Source: Bifidobacteriaceae bacterium
Lineage (GTDB): Bacteria; Actinomycetota; Actinomycetes; Actinomycetales; WQXJ01
Assembly (NCBI GenBank): GCA_031276585.1
Contig: JAISMT010000113.1
Span: 1-5,760, forward strand
Length of the DNA: 5,760 nt
Direction: 5' to 3'
The position numbers and the translations under genes are program-made. A model generated the notes under the pieces. The model was given only the letters and a program-made list of their open reading frames with translations, was not told the DNA's origin and ran no database searches. This document shows, one piece after another, positions 1 through 4,388 of the stretch. Each line of letters begins with the position of its first letter. The stretch's first letter is position 1.

Positions 1-29
1 CCAACAAGCTAAAATCCAACCAACCAAGT

Positions 30-80
30 GGCCACATTTTCAACCACCAAAACCGGCCCACTTTTCAACCGTCGTTAACA
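30..80. mobile_element. Possible end of an IS21-like element (remnant or element lying to the left)
   Basis: Two 16-nt near-copies, GGCCACATTTTCAACC at 30-45 and GGCCCACTTTTCAACC at 55-70, lie 25 bp apart. They are followed by GTCGTTAACA ending at 80. Read on the minus strand the segment starts TGTTAACGACGGTTGAAAAG. IS21-family elements typically have TG-starting ends with several short internal repeats, and this layout resembles that. No transposase is visible in the window, so the body would lie to the left or be lost. The family assignment is an inference from pattern memory, not from a match. Confidence 0.3.
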
Positions 81-96
81 CCAACCGCTCCGGTTT

Positions 97-188
97 AGGC
101 ATGCCGGATCATGAACGCTGGTTAGGGCAGGCGCGGGCCGACTCCCTTCGCCTCCGGAATGAGGACCTAAACACTGAACCGGATGCCT
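97..188. other. 92-nt nested imperfect hairpin, candidate structured RNA
   Basis: The outer stem pairs 97-111 with 175-188: 14 pairs with one bulged G at 103 and one A-A mismatch. A middle stem pairs GTTAGG (121-126) with CCTAAAC (166-172, one bulged A). An inner stem pairs AGGCG (129-133) with CGCCT (149-153), capped by GGG (135-137) pairing with CCC (144-146) around a 6-nt loop. Three collinear stems in a gene-free stretch suggest a folded RNA or a palindromic DNA element. I do not recognise the family and see no convincing promoter, so strand and transcription are unknown. Confidence 0.4.
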
Positions 189-218
189 GGTGATCACTCT
201 TTCGGCCAGTGGTGCATT

Positions 219-240
219 AACCGGGATTGTCTGGTTTTTA
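219..240 (+). terminator. Terminator-like stem-loop with T-run
   Basis: AACCGG (219-224) pairs with CTGGTT (231-236), including one G-T wobble, around the loop GATTGT. The stem runs directly into TTT, giving a run of five T. The stem is short and moderately GC-rich. It would end a + strand transcript carrying the 97-188 hairpin, or read-through from the left, before the toxin-antitoxin pair. Confidence 0.35.
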
Positions 241-290
241 CCCCCCAGTGGACCAAAATGGAAATCGCGGCTATTCCGTGTAAAAACCGG
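231..290. repeat. 11-bp inverted repeat with 38-nt spacer
   Basis: CTGGTTTTTAC (231-241) is complementary to GTAAAAACCGG (280-290) over 11 positions with one G-T wobble. The left arm is also the 3' arm of the terminator-like stem at 219-240, so the two pairings exclude each other. It lies just upstream of the toxin-antitoxin promoter region. It could be an RNA switch, an operator or an element end; the sequence does not decide. Confidence 0.4.
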
Positions 291-303
291 ATAGCTGCAC
301 TGA

Positions 304-330
304 ATCTGATTTATCTGATAGGTTGAGGGG
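304..330 (+). promoter_or_regulatory. Probable toxin-antitoxin promoter with tandem ATCTGAT operator-like repeats
   Basis: ATCTGAT occurs at 304-310 and again at 313-319. The second copy abuts TAGGTT (319-324), which fits an actinobacterial TAnnnT -10 box. Its last T lies 7 nt before the GTG start at 331, the spacing expected if transcription begins on the start codon. No good -35 is seen; TGCACT at 296-301 is weak. Toxin-antitoxin operons are commonly repressed by their own antitoxin, so the direct repeats are a plausible binding site. The -10 and the operator are inferences. Confidence 0.35.
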
Positions 331-585
331 GTGACCAACATTTCGGCTACCGATGCCGCCCGTGGTTTTAGCGCCATGCTTGACGCCGTTGAAGCTGGCG
401 AACGGTTCACCGTTTTACGCGGAGGCAGGCCGGTGGCTGAGGTCGGCTCCCCCCGAGTGCACACCCTCGGAGCATTGCGCCAGGCCCTAGCACCGTTTAG
501 TGCTGATCCAGATTGGGCCGCCACCACCGAGTCCGTACTAGCGGCTGCCAACACTCCTTTACAAGATCCATGGGCCACAGATTAA
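331..585 (+). CDS. Phd/YefM-like antitoxin of a VapBC-type toxin-antitoxin pair
   Basis: An 84-residue protein. Residues 4-38 read ISATDAARGFSAMLDAVEAG and then a basic turn and a GRPVAEV strand, the usual Phd/YefM DNA-binding fold with its R/GGRPVA signature. The C-terminal part (about 57-84, with DPDWAATTESVLAAANTP) is the kind of acidic, helical tail that wraps the toxin. The antitoxin should neutralise the PIN toxin encoded next and repress the operon by binding its promoter. GTG at 331 is the only sensible start: an in-frame TAG lies at 319-321 and the next ATG at 376 would cut off the conserved N-terminus. GAGGGG (325-330) abuts the GTG with no spacer, so a normal Shine-Dalgarno is lacking and a leaderless transcript is likely. 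It overlaps the toxin gene by 16 nt. The family call is firm; the DNA target is inferred. Confidence 0.85.
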   Translation: MTNISATDAARGFSAMLDAVEAGERFTVLRGGRPVAEVGSPRVHTLGALRQALAPFSADPDWAATTESVLAAANTPLQDPWATD

Positions 586-971
586 TCCTCGACACTAGCG
601 TCCTGATTGCTTGGGAGCGTGGCATCACGTTGGCCGGATTGAACCAGGATGAGGACGATGTCGCCATCGCGGCCATTACTGTGGCAGAGCTTCGGGTAGG
701 TGCACTGCGAGCCCAAAACTCTGCAATAGCTCGCCGCCGTGCAGCGGTTATCGAAACCCTGATGAACCATGTGAGTGTTTTGGAATATTCGTCCGCTACA
801 GCAATAGCTCACGCCGAACTAATGGCTCACGTATTGAACGTGGGCAAACCACGCGGGCACCACGACCTGATTATCGCTGCCCACGCGGTTCAAACGGGCC
901 GCCTAGTGGTCTCGAATGACTCACGGGCGCGCTTCGCCGAGTTACCAGGTGTCCACACCCTAGACCATTAG
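570..971 (+). CDS. vapC: VapC-type PIN-domain toxin (putative ribonuclease)
   Basis: A 133-residue protein, normal length for VapC. It opens MGHRLILDTSVLIAWERG, with the first catalytic Asp at D8 in LDTSVLIA. The other PIN acidic residues are E40 in AELRVG, D99 in HHDLIIAAHA and D117 in VVSNDSRARF, so the Mg2+ site looks complete. PIN toxins cleave RNA, often tRNA or 23S rRNA; the target here cannot be predicted. The frame is open further upstream to an ATG at 513, but that would add 19 unlike residues inside the antitoxin gene, so ATG 570 is preferred. No clear ribosome site precedes it, and the 16-nt overlap suggests coupling to antitoxin translation. The gene appears intact. The numbered VapC subfamily is not determined. 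Confidence 0.88.
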   Translation: MGHRLILDTSVLIAWERGITLAGLNQDEDDVAIAAITVAELRVGALRAQNSAIARRRAAVIETLMNHVSVLEYSSATAIAHAELMAHVLNVGKPRGHHDLIIAAHAVQTGRLVVSNDSRARFAELPGVHTLDH

Positions 972-1019
972 GAATCTTAGATTTTGCAGCGGATTCCCAG
1001 AAGCACCCCCGCAAAATCT
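971..1019. other. Alternative hairpins just after vapC
   Basis: AGATTTTGC (979-987) pairs perfectly with GCAAAATCT (1011-1019) around a 23-nt loop. A competing stem pairs GGAATC (971-976) with GATTCC (992-997). Neither is followed by a T-run, so this is at best a weak terminator for the toxin-antitoxin operon. The segment GAATCTTAGATTTTGCAGCG also resembles the right half of the 56-bp repeat that follows and may be a decayed unit. Confidence 0.3.
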
Positions 1020-1160
1020 TCTCCCGTTGGTCGAATCTTTCTGCGGCGAGACCCCGAGTAACCCACCCCACAAAATCTCTTCCCTCCGGTCAGATCTTTT
1101 GCGAGGACCCCGAGTAGGGGAAAAGTCGGCTCAAGTATCAAAGTTTCAGATTCCTAGTGG
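1004..1160. repeat. 56-bp intergenic repeat array, locus 1 (two units plus 3' tail)
   Basis: Unit B spans 1061-1116, starts ACCCACCCCACAAAA and ends GGACCCCGAGTA. Unit A, about 1004-1060, is a diverged copy with small indels that keeps GCAAAATCTTC, CGAATCTTT and GAGACCCCGAGTA. Unit B aligns without gaps to the unit at 5179-5234, with 46 of 56 positions identical by eye. A further stretch after the unit (about 1117-1160, containing TCGGCTC and AAAG) matches the tail after the second array at roughly 75%. It has no coding potential that I can see. Role unknown: it could be a non-autonomous mobile repeat, a protein-binding site or an RNA element. Confidence 0.8.
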
Positions 1161-1188
1161 GTTTAGGGTTGCGGAAGTAGGTTAGACT
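1161..1188 (+). promoter_or_regulatory. Putative promoter of the rpsF operon
   Basis: TAGACT at 1183-1188 fits the actinobacterial TAnnnT -10 pattern. A weak -35, GTTTAG at 1161-1166, sits 16 nt upstream. Transcription would start near 1195, giving a leader of about 120 nt before rpsF. The promoter is placed immediately after the repeat tail. The call rests on one hexamer and its position. Confidence 0.35.
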
Positions 1189-1194
1189 GTCCAG

Positions 1195-1314
1195 GCTGCC
1201 GGGCGGCATCGGGCGTGAGAACGTATCACAACCCAAACCGAACGGCTCAAGGAAACACCCTCCTGCTACGGAAAGCCCGTGGCCGTTAATAGACCAGAGG
1301 AGGTGGGTAACTCC
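1195..1314 (+). promoter_or_regulatory. rpsF leader with anti-Shine-Dalgarno segment; possible S6:S18 autoregulatory leader
   Basis: CACCCTCCT at 1256-1264 can pair with the ribosome site AGGAGGTG (1298-1305) over 8 pairs with one bulged C (1258), hiding the rpsF ribosome site. The 33-nt segment between them holds ACGG (1268-1271), which can pair with CCGT at 1283-1286 or 1277-1280. A small stem TGCC/GGCA sits at 1197-1208. Leaders bound by the S6:S18 complex, with a conserved CCG near a stem, are known for rpsF operons in many bacteria. The pairing is seen in the sequence; the regulator is inferred. Confidence 0.4.
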
Positions 1315-1614
1315 ATGCGTCCATACGAGATCATGATCATTCTGGATCCCGAACTGGAAGAAACCGGTGTACAACCCGCGTTGGACAAGTTCCTGAAAGT
1401 GGTGACCGACGCTAAAGGCACTATTGACCGCACCGATATTTGGGGCAAGCGGCGCCTAGCGTATGACATTTTGAAGCGCTCCGAAGGCGTGTACGTAGTG
1501 ATCAACTTCACCGCCACCCCGGAGGCCGCGCGCGAACTGGACCGCATACTGAACCTCTCCGAGACAGTACTGCGCACCAAGTTGCTACGCACCGAAACCC
1601 CGGTAGAGGTTTAA
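1315..1614 (+). CDS. rpsF: 30S ribosomal protein S6
   Basis: A 99-residue protein of normal S6 length. It starts [16 protein letters not shown], the first beta strand of the ferredoxin-like fold, and carries the family motif [10 protein letters not shown] at residues 43-52. The C-terminal [12 protein letters not shown] (81-92) is also typical. S6 binds S18 on the platform of the 30S subunit, contacting helices 22-23 of 16S rRNA. The start at ATG 1315 follows AGAGGAGGT (1296-1304) at good spacing; an upstream in-frame GTG at 1279 would place the ribosome site inside the gene. It is the first gene of the classic rpsF-ssb-rpsR-rplI operon, and its stop lies 4 nt before ssb. Translation may be controlled by the leader described upstream. 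Confidence 0.97.
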   Translation: MRPYEIMIILDPELEETGVQPALDKFLKVVTDAKGTIDRTDIWGKRRLAYDILKRSEGVYVVINFTATPEAARELDRILNLSETVLRTKLLRTETPVEV

Positions 1615-1618
1615 GCTC

Positions 1619-2191
1619 ATGGCCGGGGATACCGTGATCACGGTGGTGGGTAACCTCACCGGTGATCCCGATTTACGCTTTACGGCCAACGGTGCCACTC
1701 CTGTAGCCAACTTCACGGTGGCCTCCACTCCCCGCACTTTTGACCGAGCCAGTGGGGAATGGAAGGACGGCGAAGCACTGTTCCTGCGTTGCTCGGTGTG
1801 GCGCGAAGCCGCCGAGAACGTAGCCGAGACCCTCACTAAAGGCATGCGCGTCATCGTGCAAGGCCGTCTCACCCAACGCTCGTATGAAACTCGGGAAGGC
1901 GACCGCCGTACCGTGGTGGAGCTGCAGGTTGACGAGGTAGGCCCCTCGTTGCGTTACGCCTCAGCCAAAGTTACCCGCAACCAGCGCGGTGGTGGAGGTT
2001 ACAGCGGTGGTGGCGCCAACTACGGTGGCGGCGGTGGTTACGGTGGAGGTTACGCCGCCGATGACGCTGGGGCAGTCCCCAGTCCCCGTTCCGGAAGCGC
2101 TGGAGGCGGCAATTACGCACCACCAGCCGCTGAGGACCCCTGGGCGGCCCCCGGTGTGACCGGCAACGCCAGCGACGAACCACCGTTCTAA
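1619..2191 (+). CDS. ssb: Single-stranded DNA-binding protein
   Basis: A 190-residue SSB. The OB fold covers about residues 1-115 ([48 protein letters not shown]). A Gly/Tyr-rich disordered linker follows (about 123-170), and the acidic tip DEPPF at 186-190 recruits replication and repair partners such as DNA polymerase III chi-like proteins, RecO or PriA in other bacteria. It coats single-stranded DNA as a tetramer during replication, recombination and repair. The ribosome site AGAGGT (1605-1610) lies inside the end of rpsF, 8 nt before ATG 1619, so the two genes are tightly linked. The linker DNA (about 1985-2055) is a run of GGT/GGA/GGC codons that could vary in length between strains. Identification is secure from both motifs and context. 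Confidence 0.97.
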   Translation: MAGDTVITVVGNLTGDPDLRFTANGATPVANFTVASTPRTFDRASGEWKDGEALFLRCSVWREAAENVAETLTKGMRVIVQGRLTQRSYETREGDRRTVVELQVDEVGPSLRYASAKVTRNQRGGGGYSGGGANYGGGGGYGGGYAADDAGAVPSPRSGSAGGGNYAPPAAEDPWAAPGVTGNASDEPPF

Positions 2192-2255
2192 CGTTTCTTG
2201 CTTTCTCCCATCACCCCAATTCAGACTTACAAAATACTTTCAGAAGGAATATCCA

Positions 2256-2492
2256 ATGGCTAAACCACCCATTCGCAAACCCAAGAAGCCAATCACCCCA
2301 GTCCGGCTCAGCCTGCCCGGAGAAGTTGACTATAAAGACGTCGCTTTGCTAAGCAAGTTCGTGTCTGACCGCGGTAAGATCCGCGCCCGCCGAGTCACCG
2401 GTTTGTCTGTGCAAGAGCAACGCGCTATTGCTCAAGCTGTGAAAAACGCCCGTGAAATGGCGTTGTTGCCATACTCGAGTTCTGGCCGTTAA
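2256..2492 (+). CDS. rpsR: 30S ribosomal protein S18, cysteine-free form
   Basis: A 78-residue S18. The core [20 protein letters not shown] (24-43) and the RRVTG and [10 protein letters not shown] motifs are diagnostic. S18 binds 16S rRNA together with S6 on the 30S platform. Zinc-binding S18 proteins of actinobacteria carry a CxxC before VDYKD and a Cys in the TGNC region; here those places read PVRLSLPGE and TGLSVQ, and the whole protein has no cysteine. It is therefore the zinc-independent type, although it sits at the standard operon position. AGAAGGA at 2242-2248 lies 7 nt before ATG 2256. A 64-nt gap separates it from ssb, with no clear terminator. Its basic N-terminal [10 protein letters not shown] is normal for rRNA contact. 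Confidence 0.96.
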   Translation: MAKPPIRKPKKPITPVRLSLPGEVDYKDVALLSKFVSDRGKIRARRVTGLSVQEQRAIAQAVKNAREMALLPYSSSGR

Positions 2493-2532
2493 CCGGGGCC
2501 TCACCCCCAAGCATCTAAGGAGATAACAAACC

Positions 2533-2982
2533 ATGGCCAAAATAATTTTGACCCACGAGGTTTCTGGGCTGGGTGAAGCCGGAGATGTGGTGGAAGTCAA
2601 GGACGGATACGCCCGCAACTACCTTTTACCACGCAACTTTGCCACCCGTTGGACTAAAGGCGCCGAAAAGCAAATAGTGGCAATGCGCCGGGCCACCCGG
2701 GCTCGCGAGATGTCCAGTGTGGAAGACGCTTTAGCTGCCGCCGATAAGCTGCGGGCCGCTACCGTGCAAGTACCGGTGCGAGCTGGTTCTGGTGGCCGTT
2801 TGTTCGGCACCGTAACCACGGCTGATATTGCGGCCGCCGTGAAGCAAGCCACCGGTTTTGAACTGGATAAACGCAAAATTGCTTTACCAGGACGCATCAA
2901 GACCATCGGTGATTACACCATTGAGGCTCGCTTACACGAATCTGTGACAGCACCCCTCAACATCACTGTGGTTGCGGTGTGA
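2533..2982 (+). CDS. rplI: 50S ribosomal protein L9
   Basis: A 149-residue L9 of normal length. The N-terminal domain (1 to about 45) has the family signature GEAGDVVEVKDGYARNYLLP. A long helix (about 45-75) links to the C-terminal domain, recognised by GGRLFGTVTTADIA (87-100). L9 binds 23S rRNA near the L1 stalk and reaches across to a neighbouring ribosome; it influences frame maintenance. AAGGAGAT (2517-2524) is a strong ribosome site 8 nt before ATG 2533. It is the last gene of the rpsF-ssb-rpsR-rplI block. In many bacteria dnaB follows; here its stop overlaps the purC start by 4 nt (GTGA, 2979-2982), so the two are probably cotranscribed and translationally coupled. Confidence 0.97.
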   Translation: MAKIILTHEVSGLGEAGDVVEVKDGYARNYLLPRNFATRWTKGAEKQIVAMRRATRAREMSSVEDALAAADKLRAATVQVPVRAGSGGRLFGTVTTADIAAAVKQATGFELDKRKIALPGRIKTIGDYTIEARLHESVTAPLNITVVAV

Positions 2983-3884
2983 CTGTGGTGGACGTTACCG
3001 GTTCCACCCACCTGCAGCTAGACGGCTGGCAGTACGTCACTTCTGGCAAGGTGCGGGATATTTATGAGCCGTCCGTTCAGTCCCCTTTCACTGATGTAAT
3101 CCTGGTGGTGACCAGCGATAAGATCAGCGCCTACGACTACGTGTTACCCACCACAATTCCAGATAAGGGCAAAGTTCTAACCGCTTTGAGTGTCTGGTGG
3201 TTTGAACAGTTGCAGGACTTGGTGCCAAACCATCTGGTTTCGCTGGATGTCCCCCCAGAAGTAGAGGGGCGGGCTATGGTGTGCCAACGTCTCACCATGT
3301 ATCCGGTGGAGTGCGTAGCCCGGGGTTACCTGACTGGTTCTGGTTTAGCGGAATACCAACAATCCGGCCAAGTAACCGGGATTCCTCTACCACCAGGGCT
3401 ACAGGATGGTGACCGCCTCCCGAACGCCATTTTTACTCCCGCCACCAAAGCGGAGTTAGGTGACCACGATGAGAACGTGCCCTTTAGCTATGTGGCAGAC
3501 CAACTGGGGAACCAAACCGCAGAGAAACTTCGTCAAGTCACGTTAGACCTGTACCAGCGGGCGGAACAGATTGCCCGGGAACGGGGTTTGATTTTGGCGG
3601 ACACCAAGTTTGAGTTTGGTGTGGAAGCCACCGATGGCCGTTTAACCTTAGGCGACGAAGTGTTGACGCCGGATTCTTCCCGCTATTGGGACGCTAAAAC
3701 TTGGCAGCCGGGCGGGCCCCAGCCTTCCTTTGACAAGCAATACTTGCGGGATTGGTTGACCCACGAATCGGGTTGGGACCGGGAATCGACTCCACCAGAA
3801 CTGCCAGCTGAAGTGGTGGAAAAGACACGCGACCGTTACATCGCAGCCTACGAACGTCTCACCGGCCAAACCTTCAACGCTTGA
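2979..3884 (+). CDS. purC: Phosphoribosylaminoimidazole-succinocarboxamide synthase (SAICAR synthetase)
   Basis: It joins CAIR and aspartate with ATP to make SAICAR in cytosolic de novo purine synthesis. At 301 residues it is the longer type, compared with about 237 in E. coli. SGKVRDIYE (22-30) forms the nucleotide-binding strand-loop; SDKISAYDYVLPTTIPDKG (46-64) is a conserved substrate region. YPVECVARGYLTGSG (108-122) and LADTKFEFG (206-214) match the two SAICAR synthetase signatures, and LGDEVLTPDSSRYW (224-237) is the usual late motif. GTG 2979 gives a GTGA overlap with rplI; GTG codons at 2985 and 2988 are possible alternatives, since the first residues are not conserved and no strong ribosome site is visible. 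Lying downstream of rplI is unusual; it presumably depends on the ribosomal promoter. A 204-nt gap follows before purS. The gene looks intact. Confidence 0.97.
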   Translation: MTVVDVTGSTHLQLDGWQYVTSGKVRDIYEPSVQSPFTDVILVVTSDKISAYDYVLPTTIPDKGKVLTALSVWWFEQLQDLVPNHLVSLDVPPEVEGRAMVCQRLTMYPVECVARGYLTGSGLAEYQQSGQVTGIPLPPGLQDGDRLPNAIFTPATKAELGDHDENVPFSYVADQLGNQTAEKLRQVTLDLYQRAEQIARERGLILADTKFEFGVEATDGRLTLGDEVLTPDSSRYWDAKTWQPGGPQPSFDKQYLRDWLTHESGWDRESTPPELPAEVVEKTRDRYIAAYERLTGQTFNA

Positions 3885-3916
3885 GGCCTGATCCCAACAC
3901 ATCAGCGATCGGAGTA

Positions 3917-3970
3917 CATGAAAATCGCACCGTTTGCAGATTTCCTGTAGTCCCCACTGCGATTTTTATG
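3917..3970. terminator. Hairpin after purC, possible weak bidirectional terminator
   Basis: CATGAAAATCGCA and TGCGATTTTTATG pair over 13 positions with one G-T wobble, across a 28-nt loop. The 3' arm holds a T-run (GATTTTT) and the 5' arm an A-run, so it could end transcription on either strand. The long loop and AT-rich stem are unlike a strong terminator, so it may be a partial terminator or a protein-binding palindrome. It separates purC from purSQ. Confidence 0.4.
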
Positions 3971-4088
3971 TAGTCAAGTGTTTTGGTGCGCCCTAAAACC
4001 GGCGCGGACGGCATCGGGCATGCTTGACCCTGCAAGCGCTACTACGCTGGGGAGCGCTAATCCTTGACCGCTACTACGAGAGGCAACC
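3971..4088 (+). promoter_or_regulatory. purS upstream region with direct repeats and a motif shared with the rpsF leader
   Basis: CTTGACC occurs at 4023-4029 and 4063-4069, and CGCTACTACG at 4037-4046 and 4069-4078. AGCGCT appears at 4035-4040 and 4053-4058 and can form a 6-bp stem. An 18-nt block at 4005-4022 matches 1200-1217 upstream of rpsF except for two transitions. GTTTTGG (3979-3985) can pair with CCTAAAAC (3992-3999, one bulge). I cannot place a convincing -10. GAGAGG at 4078-4083 is the purS ribosome site. Regulation of purSQ separate from purC is plausible but unproven. Confidence 0.4.
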
Positions 4089-4388
4089 ATGGCCCGCGTG
4101 ATTGTTGACGTCATGCCCAAACCGGAAATCTTGGACCCCCAAGGCAAAGCCGTAGCCGGTGCTTTACCCCGCTTGGGGTTCACCCAGTTTCAATCAGTCC
4201 GGCAGGGTAAACGCTTCGAACTGGAGGTGGACGGGCCGGCTACACCGGAAGTGTTGCGGGCCGCTCAAGAAGCTGCCGCTAACGTGCTATCTAACCCGGT
4301 GATCGAAGATGTGGTGGCGGTCCGGGTACAAGAAGACGCCGCTGGAACCCCCACAACTAATGCTGCGGCTTCCGGGAGCGCGGCATGA
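4089..4388 (+). CDS. purS: Phosphoribosylformylglycinamidine synthase subunit PurS
   Basis: A 99-residue PurS; the family is usually about 80-85. The core runs from [20 protein letters not shown] through ALPRLGF (25-31) to the [11 protein letters not shown] strand (37-47) and [12 protein letters not shown] (69-80). PurS bridges PurQ and small-type PurL in the FGAM synthase complex, helping pass ammonia from glutamine to FGAR. After about residue 83 there is an Ala/Thr/Ser tail ([16 protein letters not shown]), probably disordered and not needed for the fold. GAGAGG (4078-4083) lies 5 nt before ATG 4089. The gene end overlaps purQ by ATGA (4385-4388), typical of translational coupling between partners needed in fixed ratio. 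Confidence 0.95.
   Translation: MARVIVDVMPKPEILDPQGKAVAGALPRLGFTQFQSVRQGKRFELEVDGPATPEVLRAAQEAAANVLSNPVIEDVVAVRVQEDAAGTPTTNAAASGSAA

Noticed and set aside
121..172. Integron attC-like GTTAGG / CCTAAAC arms
   Set aside because: The core bases deviate from GTTRRRY and RYYYAAC, the arms lie inside a larger stem rather than at its ends, and there is no cassette or integrase in view.
513..569. Upstream ATG start for the PIN toxin
   Set aside because: It adds residues with no PIN similarity inside the antitoxin gene; ATG 570 gives the canonical short N-terminus before LDTSVLIA.
75..578. Minus-strand open frame of 167 residues
   Set aside because: It lies over the antitoxin gene and the structured upstream region, has low-complexity composition and no recognisable motif; it is a shadow frame.
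1279..1314. GTG 1279 as rpsF start
   Set aside because: It would place the strong AGGAGG site inside the coding region; S6 proteins begin with MRPYEI-like sequence as at ATG 1315.
1985..2055. Repeat array in ssb
   Set aside because: The GGT/GGA-rich DNA is explained by the Gly-rich linker normal for actinobacterial SSB.
3885..4088. Purine riboswitch or a small gene before purS
   Set aside because: No purine-riboswitch core or credible open frame with a ribosome site is recognisable; only the hairpin and repeats already listed are supported.
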